Shown here one piece after another: positions 1-8,143 of a stretch of DNA of 18,757 nucleotides. The notes beneath the pieces are model-generated. The model had not been told where the DNA came from. It saw nothing but the letters and a program-made list of their open reading frames with translations, and did no database searches. Each line of letters starts with the position of its first letter. Position 1 is the first letter of the stretch. This DNA comes from Isohypsibius dastychi. Its lineage: Eukaryota > Tardigrada > Eutardigrada > Parachela > Isohypsibiidae. A program made the translations under genes and the position numbers. The stretch spans positions 1 to 18,757 of the forward strand of contig JAQIWT010000518.1 in NCBI GenBank assembly GCA_034696485.1, written 5' to 3'.

Positions 1-213
1 AGCCGAGCTGACTTTCGCGGCAAATGATTTTCGGTCGCGTTTCTTCGACGCTCGCTTTTGTGAAATGGGCGTGAGCCTTGACACTTCGCCCAATTAAATT
101 TAGTATCTAGCGGCTGTTCCAACCAGAAAGAAGCGCAAATCGTACGGACCAGGGAGAAGGCAGGATAGCAGACCCAAATCTGGGCGTGGTTGACCTCTCG
201 TCGAACTCCAGTC

Positions 214-599
214 TGACAAGGAAACTCCTTCCGTCCGCGTTTTTCCAGGTCGTAACTCAATATAGAAATGGATAGAGAAGATCATGGGGAAAAATTAGAA
301 TTTGAGAAAACATTCGGAAAATGGACCGATGAGAGGTATGAATTTTTGAAAACGTGCCATTTTTGGGGCTGTGACGTGTTTTACGTCACCACACGAGCCA
401 TTGTTCGAGAGTCCAAAGTTCGATGACGTAAAACACGTCACAGCCCTAAAAATGGCACGTTTTCAAAAATTCATATCTCCTCATCAGTCCATTTTCCGAA
501 TGTTTTCTCAAATTCTAATTTTTCCCCATGATCTTCTCTGTCCATTTCTATATTGAGTTACGACCTGGAAAAACGCGGACGGAAGGAGTTTCCTTGTCA
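214..599. repeat. Long inverted repeat (foldback element or hairpin-RNA source)
   Basis: The segment 214-388 (175 bp) reappears in reverse complement at 424-599 (176 bp), separated by a 35-bp spacer (389-423). Comparing the arms by eye shows only a handful of differences: single substitutions near 268, 328 and 365, and a small indel near 336. The arms are therefore roughly 97% identical. The outer ends read TGACAAGG and CCTTGTCA. No clear target-site duplication abuts them; an imperfect direct repeat (188-205 versus 614-632, GGTTGACC at its core) lies a little outside. No transposase ORF is present. It could be a foldback transposon or non-autonomous element, or a locus giving a long double-stranded hairpin transcript. 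A palindromic assembly artefact is less likely because of the unique spacer and the arm differences. Confidence 0.9.
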
Positions 600-734
600 T
601 AGCGATCTTGATCGGTTGACCTTTCGACCGAATCAGCACCAGATCAATCTTCGGAACACGAATACGTAAACTGTAAATTTTCGTTCACCCCGAGTTTACC
701 AAGAACGATTTGATTTTATTCCCGGTTAACTGAA

Positions 735-1018
735 ATGGCGCGTACTTATCTCCCGATTCTCGTTCTCGTGATATTGTGCCTCCACTTGAACCCTGCATCA
801 GCAGCACCAGGTAAAACTATTGAATCAGCAATTTCTTCTTTTTCGGGTTTGTTAAAACCATTTTATCCAAATTAGCTGCAAATGTGCTAGTGGATGATGC
901 CATGCATGACCTAACCGGAAGTATGCCAGTTCACCAACGTTACGAAAGCGGCTCACAACAGTCACCATCTACCACTACAACAAAGAAATACCCATCCCAT
1001 CTTCTGAGTGGTGATTGA
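735..1018 (+). CDS. Small secreted protein, 72 aa, two exons
   Basis: Exons are 735-810 and 876-1018; the 65-bp intron starts GTAAAA and ends ATTAG, and the reading phase (1) is kept across it. The product starts MARTYLPILVLVILCLHLNP and has a textbook signal peptide, with likely cleavage after the ASA motif at about residue 23. The mature part is about 49 residues, acidic then Ser/Thr/Gln-rich, with a run of four threonines followed by KK and a C-terminal SHLLSGD. It has no cysteine, so it is not a disulfide-knotted peptide, and no Gly-Lys-Arg amidation site. I do not recognise the family; a neuropeptide-like precursor, a cuticle or mucus peptide or a secreted signalling peptide are all possible. 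Its stop lies 67 bp from the stop of the convergent protease gene, so the 3' UTRs probably overlap. The evidence is signal peptide plus splice consensus only. Confidence 0.55.
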
Positions 1019-1085
1019 TTTTAAAACAGTCAGCATGGTGCGTGCGAAAAACATTCGTAAAAGAGAATGTTGTGTAGTTCTTGTC

Positions 1086-2359
1086 CTAGAAGTTTCTTTT
1101 AGATTTTAGCTGTTTAAGCGTGTTGTCGAGCCAGTTGATGTATGAGCCTGTACGTGTAAACACACCAGGCTGTTTCGGCATTGCGCACCTACAGGACAAG
1201 CACATCGCAATTACAATCTGTATGTCTGAAGAGATCCGAAAACGATTAGGAAATATTCACCCGTGTCCCCAGCTTGTAACTCCGATCAGATGAAAAGCTC
1301 CCTGGCTATTTTTTTGGACTAACGGTCCTCCGCTGTCAGCCTGCGAAAAAAGCTATTGAAATTTGATTTTGATGGAATCAGTCAAGCATATAGTGGTCCA
1401 TTCACGAAATATCGGGGAGGTCATCAACTGGATGTTGGAATTGGAATTTACCTGGCATGCATCCTGACCACCGGATTCGTAACCCGCGCAAATCATACCA
1501 TCTGTTATCAATCCCGGATAGAAGCTCGAACATTTTGGTCTCGAAATCACAGGAAGCCGCGCTTGCTTCAGAATGGAACTGAGTCCCCGGATTGAGCTTA
1601 CAGACTTCCATTCTTGTGGGTTAGTTTCGCCCCATCCTGTGGCATATGCCGTGCTTCCGGCCTGGGGCTCGTTGCCAGATGGTGGCAGACATACGGGACT
1701 AATTTCTGCGCTAAACTGAAGGGGGTATTCAAGCTCGACCAATGCGATATCGTGATCGTCGGACCACGAGCCGTATCCTTCGTGAAGTGTGATACTCCGG
1801 ACTTCGTGGTTACTTTCCGACGCTTCGGTTACTGTGCGGTCAAATTTTCCGGCCCGAACAAGATAGCGACTGACATCGGGGTTTCTGCGATTTTACAGAT
1901 TGAGATACAGAGTGAAATCAAATTTATTCGGAAACAGAAAATGATCAAGTATTTTCGTGACTTACGTCACACAGTGAGCAGCTGTGACAATAAAGTAATT
2001 GTCGATGATGCTTCCGCCGCAAACGTGTTCTATGATTGTCCCGATCCATGACTGCTGGCGCATGCCAATGCTGACCTGCCATGGCCAGCTTCCTTTCTTC
2101 GCAAAAGTCCCACCTACAAGCAAACTATCACGGTGAGATAGAGAATGAGCAAAGATGAGTTCCAACTCTAAAAAACGTTAGTGGAGAAACACACCTACAA
2201 TACGGGAATCAAGCGACGGAGATTTCGCCGGCCGTCCACAAGACTGGCATTCGACCGCCTCTATAGGAAAGGTCACAATTTCAACCTCAATATATCAATG
2301 CTAAATTTTTACTTACTCAATGCCGTCATTGTTAAGAGAACAACGTGGAATATCATCAT
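1086..2359 (-). CDS. Trypsin-like serine protease zymogen with Ala at oxyanion position 193
   Basis: Six exons in coding order, complement of 2317-2359, 2195-2260, 1966-2113, 1452-1884, 1261-1340 and 1086-1188, give 290 aa with all phases consistent. Residues 1-17 are a signal peptide (MMIFHVVLLTMTALKA). A short propeptide with CGRP (22-25) probably stays disulfide-linked to the catalytic domain. Activation would cut after Arg34, before IVGG. The catalytic triad is His83 (TAAHC), Asp131 (HDIAL) and Ser233 (DSGGP). Asp227, six residues before the Ser, is the S1 Asp189 equivalent and predicts cleavage after Lys/Arg. The residue two before the catalytic Ser is Ala231, where the family has Gly193. 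The GCT codon lies inside exon 5, so it does not depend on the splice join. The product is secreted, likely digestive or haemolymph/defence related. The neighbour at 2755-4010 is a paralogue with a normal GDSGGP. Confidence 0.9.
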
Positions 2360-2754
2360 TTTTGTTGAGACAAAGAGATGGATGAGATATTAAACACCTT
2401 GTGCGTGGTAATCCCAAATCAAACAGCGAACCGGTATCTGGCTATCACAGTGATTAGCTCGGAAGACACTCAATCTTATCAAAATGGGATACTTTATCGA
2501 ATGAACGTGGAAAATTTGCGAACAATGCGATCCTCTCCCCGCAATCTATAATGAAGAACAACAAACATTCGAATACCCAGATTACATACAAAACCAGTTG
2601 TTTGATAAACAGTAGCTGTAGTTCATCCGTTTTATCTTCAGTACACGTGATGAAACTAATACCACGTTCAAGACAGCTAAAGTCAAAAAAAGTAAACATG
2701 TTATGGAAACCAAACTCTAACATCTACAGGAAAAAGCTCAAATTGATGAGAAAC
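2360..2754. other. Intergenic spacer between the tandem protease genes
   Basis: This 395-bp stretch holds the 3' end of the upstream protease and the promoter side of the downstream one, both on the minus strand. ORFs exist on both strands but lack domain signatures and plausible splice partners. A TTTAATA-like element on the minus strand sits about 35 bp upstream of the ATG at 2359 and could act as a weak TATA box. No repeat or RNA gene was seen. Confidence 0.5.
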
Positions 2755-4010
2755 TTAAAGACCGGTATTCTGTTTAATCCACGAGACAAAAAGTGCGGTC
2801 CGTGCATATACTCCAGGTCTCTTGGCGAGTCCACAGCTGCATAGAAAAGAAATAATTTCAAAGCAGCTGCATACTCTCAAGCTCCGCTTACCCGTCTCCC
2901 CAGCTGACAACACCAGTTAATTCCCAATTTCCGGCGGAGTTCTTGGATACCAAAGGACCTCCGCTGTCACCCTTTACAAAACAAGACAGTCATCGCGAGG
3001 AACAACCTCGTTATCAGCAGTCATAAATACTCACTTGACAAGCGTCCTTTCCGGTAGTGCCGGCACAGATCATGGACACGCCAATGGAACCACCATAATA
3101 ATCACGTGCGTTGCAGGTAGTGCGGCTCACGATGTCCAATTTGACTTGGCGGAGAGTCGAACTGGCAGCTCGAGTTGCGGGAAATATTTTGGCTTGACGA
3201 CCCCATGCATTGACCTCACCCCAACCAGTAGCCACGACATCCAATCCGACAACGGGATCAGAGTTAGCCGGAGGCAAACAAACTGGATCATAAGCCCGTC
3301 AACAATCACAAGTTCGAGAAAATATGGCAAGCTTACCAGGGCTAACGGCATTACTGAAGGTGATGGTAGTTTTCAGCTCCAGAAGGGCGATATCATTCAC
3401 CATTGTATTCGCGTTGTACCCAGAGTGCTTGATGATCTGCTTGACCTCGTAGTTCTTGGCCGTCGCTTCGGAGACAGCAGAATTGTGCTGCCCAACCCGA
3501 ACGACAAGTTCACTAGCCGCGGAGCTGTAATAATGAAATGTTAACCAAAACAAAGGTCACGAAGAATTTCATCTAGTTTCCTTAACCAAAAATAATAACT
3601 GAATGCAACAAGTGTGATGACTGGGCTTACCTGACTACACAATGGGCAGCAGTGACGATCCACTTGTTGCTGATGATACTTCCTCCGCATCCAAACTGAG
3701 TGCTTGTCGTGAAGCCCAAGAATGACTGCTTGAACCCGAGATGAATCTGCCACGGCCAGCTGTTTTTAATCGCATTTTCACCGCCTAATAAAGAAAAAGT
3801 TATTTACTCCTGTGAAAGGCAATTTGCCAAAAACTCTGAACTGACCGACAATTCGACCTGGGAGAGAATCCTTTGGAGTGATGGCTGGTTTCCCGCATTG
3901 CTGCGATGAAACAAGCGCTGGAAAAAAATCAAAAACTGAGTCCACGAAAATAAGGGATCAGTTAATCACCACTTACCCACTAGGAACGGAAGTAGCCACA
4001 GCGAGTGCAT
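2755..4010 (-). CDS. Trypsin-like serine protease zymogen (canonical triad)
   Basis: Seven exons in coding order, complement of 3977-4010, 3846-3917, 3631-3784, 3337-3524, 3035-3282, 2892-2971 and 2755-2836, give 285 aa with consistent phases. A signal peptide ([16 protein letters not shown]) is followed by a CGKP propeptide and an activation site after Arg33, before IVGG. The triad is His83 (TAAHC), Asp131 (NDIAL) and Ser235 in GDSGGP. Asp229 marks trypsin-like S1 specificity. The C-terminal part has the usual SWGDGCG, PGVY and SWI motifs. Intron placement matches the gene at 1086-2359 at the signal-peptide exon, within IVG/G, after HCV, after DACQ and at the Trp-Gly loop. This copy carries one extra phase-1 intron just before VCLPP. 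It is probably a secreted digestive or immune protease. Confidence is high for fold and chemistry and low for physiological role. Confidence 0.93.
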
Positions 4011-4316
4011 TTTCGGCTGCGAATGACAAGTGAAAAAGGAACAAGGTTTGGCCCTTGTTTTACTGATGAGATTATCATGAAATGTCACATTTTATCCGAA
4101 AGCTTTCTCTTCCGATATCAAATTAGGAACTGGCACGTGAAGTACTCGAGGATGCGTCACGATAACAGTTCTAATGATTTCATTCAGAAACATCGCTCCA
4201 GCCTACTGTCGTAAGCTCGGTACATAACTTCTCAAGTAATACTCCAAACAAAGGTCGAATATGATTATTAATCAAAAGTGCCAAACAAGAACCACTAGAA
4301 TTTCATAATTCGCCGA
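4011..4316. other. Intergenic spacer, NELF-E 3' flank and protease promoter
   Basis: This 306-bp stretch lies between the NELF-E stop codon and the start of the protease at 2755-4010. Both genes are on the minus strand, so it must contain the NELF-E 3' UTR and the protease promoter. I see no canonical AATAAA on the minus strand and no repeat. The ORF at 4005-4214 (+) has no recognisable feature and overlaps the protease signal exon. Confidence 0.5.
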
Positions 4317-5730
4317 TCACAAAACTTCACCATCTTCATATGAGACCAATTCCCTTTTATCTGGCACCATTGTGGAGGGCGAAGGCCGATCTAAAATATA
4401 ACAATAAGGTTAGGGTTTGGCCTTTATAGAATGAGATGAACGAGTAGCTACTTAAAATACATATTCGGGACTCGTATATTTCTTTACTTATTGTTAAATA
4501 CCTGGGGTTTGTTCCTGGTACGAATCATATGATCTGCGCTGAAAATCATTGTTTCCATAATTCGGGCCATTATTCCTTCTAGCGGGCCGCACCCGGAAAC
4601 TGACACCATCGATAATCTTCCCGTCGACTTCTTGAATTGCGGTCTGCGAATGCTCCCAGATTTTGAATAACACGAATGCTTGTCTATTAGACGAAGTACA
4701 TCAGCATATTAATAAAGCCGGCAATCGAAAAATCTGGTACTTTTTGTGAGGAACGCTGTTGACTTTGAATAAAGGTCCAAACTTCTCGAAGATATTCCTT
4801 ATAAACGGCTCTTCAACATTATCGGCTTCGACGAACAACATCTTCTGACGGAATCCATGCTCTTGGTGTCCAGATCTCCTATTGTTTCCGCCAACATCGG
4901 GTATCTTGTCGTAGCTGAAATCTGAAGGTCTCGCGGAATCAACTGCAAAAAATGTCCAATTACAAATAATATAACTGAAAACGTATACCTACACATATGT
5001 TTTGACTGAAAATATACCATACTCTGACTAAAATTCTATCATAAATATACTCACCTCGTTCTGGCTTTAACGGAACAAGGTCAGATTTCGGCTGTGAAGA
5101 AGACGGCTCATCATCGTCTTCGTCAGCCAAAGAGTCGTATAAACTCTTTTTTGGTGGTTTCTTAGCTGCACTGTCGTTTTGAACTCTGATGAATTCGTTT
5201 TTCGGTGGAGGGTTTCTTGAGCCGAAAGTCTTCTCCTCCGCTTTTCCCGCAGTTGAAGCAGCACCATCTGAGCCTCGAGATTCAGAAGTAAAGCTATCAA
5301 GTTTTTCCGATTTGGTTCCCAGTCTTTTTCCCAGAATACCGGCCCGCTTGAATGTCTGCACTTTGGGCACTCCTTCAGACTGCAGTTTTTCCAACAGCTG
5401 CAATAAAACCTAATAAAGATGGAACGTATAGCTTGCTGGTCTCAGAAAACATACCCCGGAGCTTTTCAACTTTTTAACTGCGGACGACGCATCTTCCGCT
5501 ACCAGATCGTCCACCTTTCTTTTCGCAGCAGCAGCTTCTGCCTCTTTTTTCTTCTGAGCCTCTTCCTTCTGAAACGATATAAAACAAATAATGGTAGTGC
5601 ATAAACAACACGGAAAAAGCCACCGCAAAAATGTCCGACTCACCAAAGCACAATATTCTGAGTATATGGATTTCAACCTGATTTCGGAGCTTGAAAGTTC
5701 TTCCGGGATGTCATAAACCGCGGTCGACAT
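4317..5730 (-). CDS. NELFE: Negative elongation factor E (NELF-E)
   Basis: Six exons in coding order, complement of 5644-5730, 5455-5568, 5055-5397, 4741-4942, 4502-4683 and 4317-4390, give 333 aa. NELF-E is the RNA-binding subunit of the NELF complex, which with DSIF holds RNA polymerase II in promoter-proximal pause. In order the protein has a charged, probably coiled-coil N-terminal region (residues 15-65), a middle region with KKSLYDSL (about 150-157, matching the LY motif of NELF-E), and one RRM at about 215-284. The RRM has RNP2-like LFVEAD and RNP1-like KQAFVLF, split by a phase-2 intron. The C-terminal KRELVSYEDGEVL resembles the conserved acidic tail of insect NELF-E. The Arg-Asp dipeptide repeat of vertebrate NELF-E is absent, as in insects. 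The start at 5730 is the only ATG in frame; the upstream frame has no ATG. Divergent from Fcf2. Confidence 0.85.
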
Positions 5731-6266
5731 GTTTGCGTCCAAAAGTGCTTGATTTTCTCAATCCAAACTTCGTGGTGTACTTTAGTCCAGTCAAGGTCCT
5801 TATGATCAGTTCCCGAATACTTTCGGTAAAATGGAATGGAAGTACACTGCAATTGTACGTTACAACTTACAAGTCGGTTGTGTTGTTGTGGTTTTGCTCC
5901 GCTAATCGCTATCGCTGTATGAAGTGCTTGCGTGCATGCATGCACACGGGATGTATGCACGTGACGCTTCGCTTTGCAACTGGTCTGATTACAGGCGAAG
6001 CGGCGCTGTATAGAAATTGAAGTTTTGTATTTTGCAATCTTGCTTCTTGCCCATTCAGGTGATTCTTCCTCAAGATGGACAGTATCTGCTTTTGACTTTG
6101 AACAAGTACCTGGGTCACTATTACAACAGCGACTTTCTCCAACGTTGAATTTTTTTCCCGTGGGAACCATCGAAACAAAATCTGGCGGTGGACGGAACTG
6201 TTTGATATAATTTATCGAACCTGTTTATTTCTGGATTTGGTTTCTTATTTCGATTTGAATCCAGAG
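5731..6266. promoter_or_regulatory. Shared upstream region of divergent NELF-E and Fcf2 genes
   Basis: The starts of two housekeeping-type nuclear genes face away from each other across 536 bp, so this segment must contain both promoters. A perfect 14-bp palindrome GTGCATGCATGCAC lies at 5932-5945. A palindromic E-box CACGTG follows at 5958-5963 and runs directly into GACG. Several unlinked ORFs cross the segment, including two on the minus strand, but none shows a domain or signal peptide. No TATA box is obvious. The promoter assignment is inferred from gene orientation; binding by a specific factor is not shown. Confidence 0.45.
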
Positions 6267-6827
6267 ATGTCGAATTCATCGATCAAGGAACTTGCGGCCA
6301 AGTTCTGCAGTAAAGATGACCCAAAACTGGCCAAGACCGTATTGGATGCTGGATTTGAACAGAAGCATTCCCTCGGACCGTACTACAAATCCAGAAAGAT
6401 TCTGCAGGAAACCCGGAGAAAAGAACGAGCTAAAACCAAAGGGGAAAACTGGTTCAACATGCCTGCTACCGAGCTTACTGACGAAGTGAAAGCCGATCTT
6501 CGAGCGATTCGAATGAGAGACGTCTTGGACCCTTCTCGATTTTACAAGCAACCAGACACTAAAGGACTCCCGAAATATTTCCAGATTGGCAAAGTCGTCG
6601 ACAGTCCAGCTGACTTCTACAGTTCTCGAATTCCTAAACGGCAGCGGAAGCGAACAATTGTGGAAGAACTGCTTCAGGATGCGGAATTCCGACGATATAG
6701 GAAACGAAAAGCTAACGAGATCTTCAAGGCGAAACATGAGCATATGAGGTATTTCAAGAAGGGAAAAAAGAACGCCAGCAAGACAGAAAAGCCGAAGAAG
6801 AATAGAAAAGATGGAGCTCCAGCGTGA
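6267..6827 (+). CDS. Fcf2-domain pre-rRNA processing protein (DNTTIP2/TdIF2 family)
   Basis: A single-exon ORF of 186 aa from ATG 6267 to TGA 6827. Residues about 58-150 match the Fcf2 domain of yeast Fcf2 and metazoan DNTTIP2: the WFNMPATEL signature (62-70), LDPSRFYK, LPKYFQIG, FYSSR and a basic TIVEELLQDAEFRRY block. Family members act in the nucleolus in early 18S rRNA processing within the small-subunit processome. The C-terminal tail is Lys-rich and fits nucleolar localisation. The length is close to the yeast protein and far shorter than vertebrate DNTTIP2, which has a long disordered N-terminal extension. The reading frame stays open upstream to at least 6237 without an ATG, and an acceptor-like pyrimidine stretch ending CCAG sits 2 nt before the ATG at 6267. 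A 5' UTR intron, a missed upstream exon or a trans-splice site therefore cannot be excluded. Confidence 0.9.
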   Translation: MSNSSIKELAAKFCSKDDPKLAKTVLDAGFEQKHSLGPYYKSRKILQETRRKERAKTKGENWFNMPATELTDEVKADLRAIRMRDVLDPSRFYKQPDTKGLPKYFQIGKVVDSPADFYSSRIPKRQRKRTIVEELLQDAEFRRYRKRKANEIFKAKHEHMRYFKKGKKNASKTEKPKKNRKDGAPA

Positions 6828-8143
6828 TGAGGTTGGTTGTAAAAGATCGCGAAATATTTTTGAGTACCTAGTTTGGATCAAATTTGGATCAAATTCACTT
6901 GTGCCCTTGAGTTTTTTGAATTCGGTACACCATCAGAGCTCTGAAATATATTAAAACTGATACGAATGATTCTCTTGCGTACGTTTATTGGTTTGGGTAA
7001 GGTAGTGTTATGAATCACTCCTGAACTTCCGACTTCGGGTTTCTTTTCGGACGTTGTTAATTTAATTGAAAGACTTCGGCGAAGTTTGTCGTTGATATAT
7101 GGGGAACATATTTCGCAAATGAATCCGTGGATCTGGCTTAAGTTTTGCAAGTTTCTTTTTCTCTCTATTTCAGTTCGAAATATATAGTGGCTGAGCCGGA
7201 TGTTTGTTTTACGCGTTCGAAAAATCATTTATAATTAAACGGTCGTTTCATTTCAGAAAGATTGGTGTATTTGTTGTTCTTATAAGTTTTGAAATATTCT
7301 ATAATATAGTAAATGATGGTGTGTTCGGCATTTTGGTTGAAAGATTTAAACGTTGAAATGAAATTCGAAGTGATGTAATTATAAAATAATAACACTTGAT
7401 AACGCCGCCGCAAATGATCCATCTTCTCCCGTAAAAGTCAGCGTTTTTGAAACGAAATAAGATTAAGATGTGATCCAGTAAATTAATACAGAAGATTTTA
7501 TGGCCCCTTTCTGCAGATCGAAGCGATTAAATCGGGGATCGAATTACGATGTTTATTTATGGATATCACGGTGGTCGGTTTTATTTTGTTTGCACTACAA
7601 ATTCTCTTTTCCGCACTGCATATTTCTCACACGCAAAAGTTCCATTTCTGGCTAAAGAAGGGTTCTTTTGCATGTCACGCAAACGCGCGCGATGATTTAT
7701 GGATCGGAGGCAAGATCGCAGGAAGTCAGTACAGTTTAACTGATGAAAGACCATTCTTTTTGCCACTGCACGTATCTTCCACATTTAGCCTCCTTCCCGG
7801 TCCGACGTTCGGTTTTTTGGGCGTATTGCTTTTAAATGAGGGACATGTGGTTGAGATTGAGTTGGAGTAAAGTCGCAGCAGAAGCAGATTTATGCGTATG
7901 TCTGCTCCTCTAAGTCGGCTTTTAATCATCTGGAACTGACCTAATCTCACACACCCCAACACGTGAAATGTGGTTATTTGTTTGACACCGGAAGTTTTAA
8001 CCGTCAGTTAGCGAATTCCGTAATAGGATTTTCCGGGTGTGCCGATATTTCAGATGGAACCATTTATGTATCTTTCCGAGGCTGCTCGGAATTACGGGTG
8101 AAGGAAACAACAAAAAAAGCACCAGCTGAAATTTTGCCGATGG
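6828..8143. other. Intergenic region with no confident gene
   Basis: These 1.3 kb are AT-rich and separate Fcf2 from the acetylcholine receptor gene. Open frames exist on the minus strand at 6878-7228 (116 codons) and 7225-7422 (65 codons), without recognisable domains or a plausible splice partner. A plus-strand ORF at 7559-7870 (103 aa) starts with a hydrophobic stretch (MDITVVGFILFALQILFSA) that could be a signal peptide or anchor, but nothing else supports it. The last few hundred bases are expected to hold the receptor promoter. No tRNA, repeat array or mobile element was seen. Confidence 0.4.

Noticed and set aside
1614-2051. Plus-strand 145-aa ORF
   Set aside because: It lies antisense to exons 3-4 of the protease, crosses a well-supported intron, and has no domain.
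2551-2844. Plus-strand 97-aa Lys/Ser-rich ORF
   Set aside because: It overlaps the last exon of the protease on the opposite strand and shows only AT-rich codon bias.
5673-6178. Minus-strand ORFs in the NELF-E/Fcf2 intergenic region
   Set aside because: They run through or adjoin the NELF-E first exon in other frames and have no domain or splice support.
6276-6881. Minus-strand 201-aa ORF
   Set aside because: It is antisense to the Fcf2 coding sequence, which carries the recognisable domain on the plus strand.
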